DNA from: Porphyra umbilicalis
Lineage: Eukaryota; Rhodophyta; Bangiophyceae; Bangiales; Bangiaceae
NCBI GenBank assembly: GCA_002049455.2
Contig: KV919202.1
Span: 1-49,496 of the forward strand
DNA length: 49,496 bases
Direction of reading: 5' to 3'
How positions within the stretch are numbered: position 1 is the first letter of the stretch; each line of letters opens with the position of its first letter. The position numbers and the translations under genes were made by a program. Of this stretch, positions 41,485-49,496 are shown one piece after another. The notes below the pieces were generated by a model. The model had not been told where the DNA came from and ran no database searches. It saw nothing but the letters and a program-made list of their open reading frames with translations.

Positions 41485-41859
41485 AGTCTTCAACGGTTAT
41501 TTTTTTCGCCGTCATGGCATTTTTTCCTCACATATTTGCGCGCTTGCCGCGGCCGCCACGTCGACTTAGGATAGTTAAGACTCATGGGCGGCTTCCACTT
41601 CTCTGGAAAGACAGGCGAGGCCACCGCTCTGTCTGGCGTGGGCGGATGTCCGCGAGCTTCGTAGAATATCAAGCTGCAATGTAACTGATGCATAAGTGAA
41701 GGGATCGTGCCGTGCTGGCTTCTCGGACAGAGTCGGTGAGTCGGACAGAGTCAGAGAGTAGGAAAAAAAAACCGGCAAAGGGAAAAACAAAAACGTGTAT
41801 TATTGTGGTGCACTAGCCGAGCACTCAACGCGCAGAGGGGACTCCGTCTCGCCAATTAA

Positions 41860-42545
41860 AAGAGTCACAACTCAAGGAAAGTCACCATCCGCGACATCGC
41901 TGCCACTAGTGCCACAGAGAGCGTCCCACTCGTCGTCGCCCGAAGCGCCAGCGGCCGCATTCTGCGGCCGCGGCGTCACGAAGCGACTTGGACCTGGGAC
42001 GGAGTCCCCGCCCGCCGTGAAGGGGCATGCTTGGTCTGCAGCGAGTTCAAGCCGCGCGCCTTCCTCCACTTGAAAGATTAAACACCATCCGAAGCCGCAG
42101 CGCGGCGGGCAACGGCCGCGCTGGCGACCGCAGCTGGTGATGCGCCGGCACACGGCGACGCATGGGAGCCGCCACTGGGATAAGGTGCAGACGGAAGCCA
42201 TGCGGCCGCACTCGCGGCCGCGCCGGACGCCGGGGACTCGACCGTACGGCCCGTGGTCGACGCCGACGCGGCCGCTTCGCGGCCGTTCACAGCCACGACG
42301 CCGGGCGTAGCGGGCGCTCCGCCAGACCCAGGAGACGTGGCCGCACCGGCACATGCAGAAGCCGCACATGGGGGCGATGCGGCCGCACCTGGAGCCCCAC
42401 CTGCGGCCGCAGCCGCCGTCGCCTCAGCGGCCGCATTAGCGGCCGCAGAGGTGCCCGATACAGACAGCGCCGTCGTTGTCAAGAGGGACGCGAGGCGTGA
42501 CTACGCTGCTTTGGCCTTGCGCAGTCTTGCACTGGACAGCAGCAG
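41860..42545 (-). pseudogene. Myb-like gene remnant of element 3
   Basis: It is similar to the C-terminal 220 codons of the element 1 Myb-like gene, including the Ala-rich tail and a piece of the coiled coil (ARLRKAKAA). It is frameshifted and diverged. At about 42545 it joins directly to sequence equivalent to 22175 of element 1, so the Myb domain and the N-terminal part are deleted. Confidence 0.65.
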
Positions 42546-43386
42546 GGTGTGTCCGGCGGGATGCATATGAACACCGCGTCTGACCAATGAGCATGCGGAT
42601 CGCTGACACGAACGGATGTGGCCGCACGATTCTGCCGCAGCGCGACGGGCGCTATCGTACGTGACCCCTGCCGGGTCTCGGCAGACTCGCAAGCGTGGCC
42701 ACCCGACCGCCGCAGGCGGCCGCGTGGGAGCCCGCCCTGCGTCACGGTGACTTGCGGACACCACGCGGCCGCCTCAGACGCAGACACCACGCGGCCGCCC
42801 CACAGGCGCTTCAGAACAAGAATGCTCTAGTGTCGATCGAGGCGAAAGCGCCACCAGATTGCATGCACGCTGTACGTCTGCCGGCTGAACGGACCAATGA
42901 GAGACCTACAAATCACTGCTCTCGGTCGCGAGATGCGACAGCGCCGCGAGATGATGCGAGATACTGCCAACGTGTCTCCGACATTTGTGCGTTTGACCAC
43001 GTCGTGTCTACTCGATCGCAAAATTTTGCAGCCATTTGAAGCCTATCGCGCTGCGTGTCTCACTTGACCGGCTTATTTGCTGACGATTGGGGTCCAGATC
43101 AGCGTGATCGCGAGGTCGATCGATGGCCTGTTTGCTTGAAATGTAGCACTGGACTGTCGGAATGTGGACATCTCACGGGAAAGCCGCTCGCAGGCTCCAG
43201 TTCGCAGGTCGACAACCCAGCAACGTCACCTTCTCCGTTTCCCATACACTGCGATCTGCCGACAGAAGAAAACAAGTACTCTGGATCCGAGCGGAGCGGG
43301 TTCGCAGAGCCTGCGCATATCGCTGCCGAAACGCTTTTGGCCACTCATAGGCGCACACGTTGCGCTCTTAAACGGTTCGCAGATCG

Positions 43387-43414
43387 TTCGCAACCGACGT
43401 TGTTGGGTGTGCTC
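43387..43414 (-). repeat. Right TIR, element 3
   Basis: It ends GTTGGGTGTGCTC and is identical to the right end of element 1. Confidence 0.8.
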
Positions 43415-43417
43415 TGA

Positions 43418-44250
43418 GGACCTGCATGCACGCCCGGATCAACTCCATCCAGAACCGCGAGCGGCGCAGCGCGAGGCCGTCGAATTGATCCCCTGACTTG
43501 CAGTTTCCCGAATTGGAATAAAAAGAGGTTTTTGGGGACGGCCCAGATTTTCGGCGAGCGGCGCAGCGCAAGGCCGTCGAAGTAAACGCGTGACTTCCCG
43601 TCCGCCAAGTTGGTGCATTCAGAGGATCTTCGGGAACGCCCAGAGTTTCGGCGAGCGGCGCAGCGCGAGGGCGCCTTCCCACCGGCTGCTTGGTGGTAAG
43701 GTGGGGGGGCCGCCGGGTGGCGGGGTGGGGAGGTCCGGGGGGGTGGGCCGCCACCCTTCCGGCCGCCGGATGGCGGAGTGGGGGGGTTCCGAAGGGGAGG
43801 GCCGCCTCCCCCCGGCCGCCGGGTGGCGGGGTGGGGGGGGTCCGGGGGGAGGGCCGCCTCCCCCCCGGCCGCCAGGTGGCGGGTGTGGGGGGTCCGGGGG
43901 CATGGGCCGCCCCTCCCCGTGGCATATAAGGCCGCGCCACTATCATCTATTCTCAGAACGGAGAACGAATTATTCTCTCTCTGGAAAAGTAGCCGATTCT
44001 ATCGGCCTGGAGGCACTTTTTCTCTTTCTTTGGCGCTCTGTATCTTCGGAACGGCTGCCCTACGGACAAATCTGAGCAGCGCAAACGGGGGAAGGGGGGA
44101 GGCATGGGCAAATGTTTGCAAGCTATTGAATGAGCTGGGTCGCGTAGTCGTCTGGCGATTTCATGAAAACGCGTCTGTGGGGCATGTGAGAGCATGCAAC
44201 TCGATTTACAGTGGGCTCTCAGAGCCCGCGCGGGTCCTACCTAGTCCTTT
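43418..44250 (+). repeat. Macrosatellite mosaic, block after element 3
   Basis: It resumes the subrepeat interrupted by element 3 (GGACCTGCATGCACG). Then come the GCGCAGCGCGAGG motif (43460, 43560, 43660), a G-rich ladder (43685-43915), a GCATATAAGGCC segment (43922), the TATTCTCAGAAC module and the palindrome GGCTCTCAGAGCC (44215) that precedes the next TATA module. Confidence 0.65.
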
Positions 44251-44258
44251 TATATAAG
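44251..44258 (+). promoter_or_regulatory. TATA-box-like TATATAAG, module copy 3
   Basis: Preceded by the palindrome GGCTCTCAGAGCC and CCTACCTAGTCC, and followed by GCGCGCGGTGGGCC. The palindrome-TATA spacing is shared with the copy at 45693. Confidence 0.35.
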
Positions 44259-45692
44259 GCGCGCGGTGGGCCACATGTCTGTATGTATGTCTGCATCTCG
44301 GTGCAGCCCACGAATGGGACGCCCGCGATCGGGTCGCGCACATGGGCTACATTGGCAAACAAATGGATTGCGCGAACGCCCAGAGTTTCAGCGCATTCCG
44401 ACCATAAACATTCTAAGGACCTGCATGCACGCCGGGATCAAGTACATCCCAGTGGGATGGCCGCGATCGGGTTTCGCACAGGGGCCACATGAGCAAACAA
44501 ATGGATTGCGCGACGGCCCAGATTTTCAGCGCATTCCAACCACAAACATTCTAAGGACCTGCGTGCCCGCCCGGATCAACTCCATCCAGAACCGCGAGCG
44601 GCGCAGCGCGAGGCTGTCGAATTGATCCCCTGACTTGCAGTTTCCCCAATTGCAATAAAAAGAGGTTTTTGGGGACGGCCCAGATTTTCGGCGAGCGGCG
44701 CAGTGCGAGGCCGTCGAAGTACACGCGTGACTTTCCGTCCGCCAAGTTGGTGCATTCAGAGGATTTTCGGGAACGCCCAGAGTTTCGGCAAGCGGCGCAG
44801 CGCGAGGGCGTCTTCACACCGGCTGCTGGGTGGCGGGGTGGGGGGGCCGCCGGGCGGGGGGGTGGGGGGGTCCGGGGGGGAGGGCCGCCTCCCCCCCGAC
44901 CGCCGGGTGGCGAGGTGGGAGGGGTCCGGGGGGGAGGGCCGCCTCCCCCCCGGCCGCCGGGTGGCGGGGTGGGGGGTGTCCGGGGTGGAGGGCTGCCTCC
45001 TCCCTGGCCGCCGGGTGGCGGGGTGGGGGGGTTCCGGGGGGGAGGGCTGCCCCCCCCCCAGCGTCCACCAGTGGATCCAATCGCGTTGCTCTCAGTCTGA
45101 ATGTCATTGGGGGCTTACTGCACAGTACCGGCGCCAGCCTTACGGCGAGCGGCGCAGCGCGAGGGCGCCTTCCCACCGGCTGCTTGGTGGTAAGGTGGAA
45201 GGGCCGCCGGGTGGCGGGGTGGGGGGAGCCGGGGGGGAGGGCCGCTTCCCCCCCGGCCGCCGGGTGGCGGGGTGGGGGGGGTCCGGGGGGGTGGGCCGCC
45301 TCCCCCCCGGGCGCCGGGTGGCGGGTTGGGGAGGTCCGGGGGCATGGGCCGCCCTTCCTCCTGGCATATAAGGCCGTGCCACAATCACCTTTTCTCAGAA
45401 CAGAGAACGAATTATTCTCTCTCTGGAAAAGTAGCCGATTCTATCGGCCTGGAGGCACTTTTTCTCTTTCTTCGGCGCTCTATATCTCCGGAACGGCTGC
45501 CCTACGGATAAATCTGAGGAGCGCAAACGGGGGAAGGGGGGAGGCGTGGGTAAATGTTTGCAAGCTATTGAATGAGCTGGGTCGCGTAGTCGTCTGGCGA
45601 TTTCATGAAAACGCGTCTGTGGGGCATGTGAGAGCATGCAACGCGATTTACAGTGGGCTCTCAGAGCCCGCGCGGGTCCTACCTAGTCCCTT
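44251..45692 (+). repeat. Macrosatellite mosaic, about 1.44-kb unit
   Basis: It runs from one TATA module (44251) to the next (45693). It contains two subrepeats of about 140 bp, three GCGCAGCGCGAGG motifs, two G-rich ladders (44815-45060 and 45170-45360), a GCATATAAGGCC segment (45363) and the TATTCTC module. This is the most complete unit. Confidence 0.65.
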
Positions 45693-46505
45693 CATATAAA
45701 GCTCGCCTTGGGCCACATGCGTCTGTCTCTCCGTATGTGCAGCCCACCAATGGGACGCCCGCGATCGGGTCGCGCACATGGTCTACAATGGCAAACAAAT
45801 GGATTGCGCGAACGCCCAGAGTTTCAGCGCATTCCGACCACAAACATTCTAAGGACCTGCATGCACGCCCGGATCAACTCCATCCAGATCCGCGAGCGGC
45901 GCAGCGCGAGGGCGTCGAAATGAACGCCTGCGTTACAGTATGCCTAATCGTTTCGAAAACGGGAATATCGGAACGGCCCAGATTTCTAGCGAGCAGCGCA
46001 GCGCGAGGGCTTCGGTCCGAACGCCAGCCTCACGGCGAGCGGCGCAGCGCGAGGGCGCCATCCCAAGGGCCGCCGGGTGGCGGGGTTGGGGGGGTCCGGG
46101 TTGGTGGGCCGCCTCCCCCCCGGCCGCCGGGTGGCGGGTGGGGGGGGCCCGGGGGCATGGGCCGCCCCTCCCCCTGGCATATAAGGCCGCGCCACAATCA
46201 TCTATTCTCCGAACGGAGAACGAATTATTCTCTCTCTGGAAAAGTAGCCCATTCTATCGGCCTGGAGGCACTTTTTCTCTTTCTTCGGCGCTGTGTATCT
46301 CCGGAAAGGCCGCCCTTCGGACAAATCTGAGCAGCGCAAGCGGGGCAAGGGGGGAGGCATGGGCAAATGTTTGCAAGCTATTGAATGAGCTGGGTCGCGT
46401 AGTCGTCCGGCGATTGCAAGAAAACGCCTGTGTGGCGCATGTGAGAAAATGCTTCTCGATTAACAGTGGGCTCTCAGAGCCTGCGCGGGTCCTATCTAGT
46501 CCCTT
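45693..46505 (+). repeat. Macrosatellite mosaic, about 0.81-kb unit
   Basis: A shorter unit with one subrepeat, three GCGCAGCGCGAGG motifs, a short G-rich ladder (46060-46165), a GCATATAAGGCC segment (46177) and the TATTCTC module. It ends with the palindrome-like GGCTCTCAGAGCC before a degenerate TATA (GATACAAG, 46506). Confidence 0.6.
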
Positions 46506-46960
46506 GATACAAGGCTCGCGGTGGGCCACTTGCGTCTGTCTCTATGTGCAGCCCACCAATGTGACGGTCGCGATCGGGTCGCGCACAGGGGCTACAATGG
46601 CAAACAAATGGATTGCGCGACGGCCCGGATTTTCAGCGCATTCCGACAACAAACATTCTAAAGACGGGCCAGCACGCCCGGGTCAAGTACATCCCAGTGG
46701 GATGGCCGCGATCGGATTTCGCACAGGGGCTAAATTCGCAAACAAATGGATTGCGCGACGGCCCAGATTTTCAGCACACTCCGACGGCAAATATTCTAAG
46801 GACCTGCTTGAATGCCCGGATCAAATACATCCCGATCAGCGCGAGCGGCGCAGCGCGAGGCCGTCGAATTGATCTCCCGACTTACAGTTTTGTAAATTGG
46901 ATCAAACAGAGGTTTTTTGGGGAAGGCCCATTTTGCCGGCGAGCAGCGCAGCGCGAGGCC
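46506..46960 (+). repeat. Macrosatellite mosaic, last TATA-type module and subrepeats
   Basis: The TATA is degenerate. Two subrepeats of about 140 bp follow (ACAAACATTCTAAAGACGGG and AAATATTCTAAGGACCTGC), then the GCGCAGCGCGAGG motif at 46850 and 46945. Confidence 0.6.
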
Positions 46961-47800
46961 GTCGAAGAACAGTACGGCCCCGAAGTTGGGCGCCCTCGAA
47001 TATGGTCTTCGCGACCATCTTCGAGTGGGTCCAGACCCGGTAGCCCCTCTGTCAGTGACGCAACATTGGTTGAGTCAGATTTGGTTTCAGTTCGGCGAAG
47101 CAAAGAAGTTGCAAGTGGCAGCAGCCGAACCGGCAATGAGCAGGTACTTCCAATTGAGCAGCCGACGGCGAGCCGCCGACGGCGTCCAGCTGGGCGCACC
47201 CCCCCAGCGGTCTTCTTTCTGGAGGCGCTGGACGCAAGCGCACGGCACCCTCCTGATCGGACGCGGCCTCCCCTCCACCCCCCTCTTGCGCCAACCGCCG
47301 CTACCCCCAGACTTCATAGCAAATATCAGTCTCCAGGCAATCACCTTCGCGAAACCGTGCCACGCAGGGCACCTCGCGGGCAAATCGTCGATTGCGGCTG
47401 CGTCGAGGATCAACAGATGTCGGGGTGGTCGCGGTGAGCGCCGGCAATGCGCGGTCGCGAGGGAGGTGGGTTCGCGGATCGGCGGAATGGGGTGTGGTGG
47501 GGGGCGGGGGGGGGTGGGGAGAGAGGGTGCGATCGCAAATAGCTGGTGCATGTGTGCTTCCAGACCATAAAATGCGTATTTCTTGGTCATCCAATCCATT
47601 TCCGAAAAATATAAGCACGCAGCAGCCAGACTGTCGCGCTTGTCAAATGACGAATCCAAACTGCACGTTCCAGTGAGGGTGCTACGCTAATGGCCTAGGA
47701 AGGGTGCTACGTTTCTGGCCTACCCCAGGCGTTCTTCGGGGCCGCACTGTACGCACCTGACCTACAGTAAACCAAATTGGTTCAATCAGTGGAATAACGG
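46961..47800. other. Unique segment inside the satellite region
   Basis: This segment does not resemble the macrosatellite modules. Open frames of about 190-275 codons exist on both strands, with Pro/Arg/Ser-rich products and no recognised domain. A 25-bp imperfect direct repeat (GGGTGCTACG...TGGCCTA) lies at about 47666-47725. It may be an inserted element or a gene fragment. Confidence 0.35.
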
Positions 47801-48830
47801 GAACGCGCAGAGTTTCGGCGACCAGCGCAGCCCGAGGGCGTCGTATTTAGCGCCCCCGCGCGGCCCCGCGGGTCCGTTTCGGCGAGCGGCGCAGCGCGAG
47901 GGCGTCGAGCCGAACGCCTGGCACGCGTGCCGCCGGTACAATTGAGCATATGATACGTGCGCATCGCCCTATCGTGGTTTCTCGCTAGCGGCACCGCTCG
48001 GCTCCGCGGGTACGTTTCCGCGAGCGGCGCAACGCGAGGGCGTCGGTCAGAACGCCAACGCTACGGCGAGCAGCGCAGCGCGAGGGCGTCGGAGCGCCAC
48101 GGCGAGCAGCGTAGCGCGAGGGCGTCCGTCCGAACACCAGCGCTACCGCGAGCAGCGCAGCGCGAGGGCGCCCTCCCACCGGCTCCTGGGTGGTGCGGTG
48201 GGGGGGCCGCCTGGTGGCGGGGTCCTGGGGAGGAGGGCCGCCTCCCCCCTGCCGCCGGGTGGCGGGGTGGGGCGGGGGGGGCGGCGCAGCACGTGGGCGT
48301 CCGTCCAAACGCCAGCGCTTCGGCGAGCAGCACAGCGCGAGGGCGTAGGAGTGAACACCATCGCCACGGCGAGCAGCGCAGCGCGAGGGCGTCCGTCCAA
48401 ACACCAGCGCTACCGCGAGCAGCGCAGCGCGAGGGCGCCTTTCCACCGGCTCCCGGGTGGTGGGGTGGGGGGGCCGCCGTCTGGCGGGGTGCGGGGGTCC
48501 CAGGGGGGGGGCCGCCTCCCGCCCGGCCGCCGGGTGGCGGGCGGGGGGGGTCCGGGGGGGAGGGCCTCCTCCCCCCCGGCGTCTATGTCCGCGCCACAAT
48601 CATCTATCCTCAGAACAGAGAACAAAGTATTCTCTCTCTGTAGAAGTAGCCGATTCTGACAGCCTGGACGCTCATTTTCTCTTCTGCGTCCTCCCCGGGT
48701 GCCGGGTGGCGGGATGGGGGGGTCCGGGGGGGAGGGTCGCTGCCCCCCCGGCCGCCGGGTGGCGGGGTGGGGGGGTCCTTGGGGAGGGCCGCCGCCCCCC
48801 CGGCCGCCGGGTGGCGGGTGGTGTAGTACC
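47801..48830 (+). repeat. GCGCAGCGCGAGG tandem block and G-rich ladders
   Basis: The motif recurs about ten times between 47820 and 48435, at roughly 40-45 bp spacing where dense, interleaved with G-rich ladders (48175-48290, 48450-48580, 48700-48825). The layout closely resembles 38220-38940, including the text CGTCCGTCCGAACACCAGCGC, so the two blocks are diverged duplicates. Confidence 0.6.
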
Positions 48831-49496
48831 ACAATCTAGGGGGTTACCTCAGAAGGAGGGAAGTAACGGCCGTCTCAGCCGCTCGAGCGACACCCGCTAT
48901 GGGACTCGAGGTCCGGGAAGTCGGGCCGATCGAAACACCAAGACATCGAGACACGGTTTACTTGCCGGCGACGACGGTGCCTCCCACCGTCGTCGCCCTT
49001 CGTCCTAAAAGGGCGGAAACCGTCGCCCGGGCCCAATTTCCCCAAATGGGAATTGACCCGGGCCGTCACCAACCAATGCAGATAATTCCCTCCATGCATG
49101 GCAAGTCCCCCGAGGCGATCATTACAGACGAGGGGGAGAAACCGTCCCGCGCGCAACGCGCCGCACCCGCCGCGTGGCGCCCGGTCGGCCGTCGCCTGCC
49201 GCGCCCTCTCGGGCGCGCCAGCGCCCGCTCGGGCGCGCCAACCCGGCCTCCCGCGGGGCCCGCGTGCCGGGCGCGGCGGATCGGGTGCGCTCCCTCAAGG
49301 GGCCCGAGCCGGGCAGCGGGGCCGCCCCCTCGCCCCGCCATCCCGCGTCGCCAACCCGTCGGCCACCACCGCCGCTGGCGTCGCCCCCACGCGTCGGGGA
49401 CCGACGTCCCCCGCCGTCGCCGTCGTCCCCGCGGTGGCCCCCTGGCGCCTAGGGGGGCCCCGTAGTACTACATCCCCTTCGGCTGAGATGGAGCCG
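48831..49496. other. Hairpin-rich unique segment at the right edge
   Basis: The repeat mosaic ends here and the composition changes. No gene was recognised. There is a perfect 13-bp stem with a 5-base loop (48967-48979 with 48985-48997), a long imperfect hairpin at about 49027-49065 (CCCGGGCCCAATTTCCC against GGGAATTGACCCGGG), and short GGGCGCGCC repeats near 49210-49240. The density of stems suggests a structured transcript or a spacer, but this is not established. Confidence 0.35.

Larger units (their letters stand above)
39727..43414 (+). mobile_element. Internally deleted PIF/Harbinger element 3
   Basis: A 3688-bp derivative with both TIRs and both subterminal motif clusters. TAA (39724-39726) is followed at the other end by TGA (43415-43417), a duplication with one mismatch. 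The target text CATTCTAAGGACCTGC is intact elsewhere in the window (about 37305, 44405, 44550, 45845), which supports a 3-bp duplication. Two internal deletions removed the DDE core plus the 99-bp array, and most of the Myb-like gene. It could move only with proteins from another copy. Confidence 0.85.

Noticed and set aside
44251..45692. LTR retrotransposon with the TATA module as U3
   Set aside because: There are no coding domains, primer-binding site or TG...CA bounded direct repeats. The units are tandem mosaics.
49110..49140. End of 18S rRNA followed by ITS1 (GATCATTA)
   Set aside because: Only eight bases match, and the highly conserved preceding 18S text (GGTGAACCTGCGGAAG) is absent on both strands.

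Overview
This is a GC-rich eukaryotic nuclear segment dominated by transposable elements and satellite-like repeats, with one intact-looking host gene. Short GT-AG introns, eukaryotic transposon families (KDZ, PIF/Harbinger, PIF1-type helicase) and a class 3 lipase fused to a Wntless-like membrane region rule out a prokaryote. The intron-poor, very GC-rich character would fit a bangiophyte red alga or a similar alga/protist; that is inference, and no organism-specific marker was recognised.

Layout. 1-660: end of an unrecognised low-complexity region. 693-3809 (minus): decayed PIF1-like helicase with an in-frame stop and altered Walker A and B residues. 3810-5617: no gene, a short telomere-like tandem repeat. 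5618-10549 (minus): one large decayed gene joining a SWIM-type zinc finger region, a cysteine-rich region, a KDZ-type transposase and a C-terminal Ulp1-type cysteine protease, with two inferable introns and at least five lesions. 10740-11690: GC-rich tandem array of about 165/330 bp. 12230-13620: a 1.4-kb non-coding element with about 49-bp terminal inverted repeats.

The core of the window is three copies of one PIF/Harbinger-like transposon family: element 1 (13623-22995, plus orientation), element 2 (27207-36992, inverted) and element 3 (39727-43414, plus, internally deleted). They share a 28-bp terminal inverted repeat, 3-bp target duplications and subterminal TGCGAAC motif clusters. Each full copy carries two convergent genes: a DDE transposase and a Myb/SANT-like DNA-binding protein. 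Both genes contain in-frame tandem repeats. Most striking, the transposase has an 11- or 15-copy 99-bp (33-codon) Gly/Ala-rich array between its DDE domain and its conserved C-terminal motif. Element 1 keeps an uninterrupted Myb-like gene but a damaged transposase; element 2 has nonsense changes in both genes; element 3 has lost the catalytic core.

Elements 1 and 2 flank, in inverted orientation, a single-exon 868-residue gene (24228-26834) for a multi-spanning membrane protein with a complete class 3 lipase catalytic triad. From 36996 to about 48830 the sequence is a mosaic macrosatellite built from recurring modules: TATA-box-like segments, about 140-bp subrepeats, a GCGCAGCGCGAGG motif, and G-rich ladders of about 55-60 bp. 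Element 3 is inserted in it, and intact copies of its target site remain nearby. The last 660 bases are a different, hairpin-rich unique segment.
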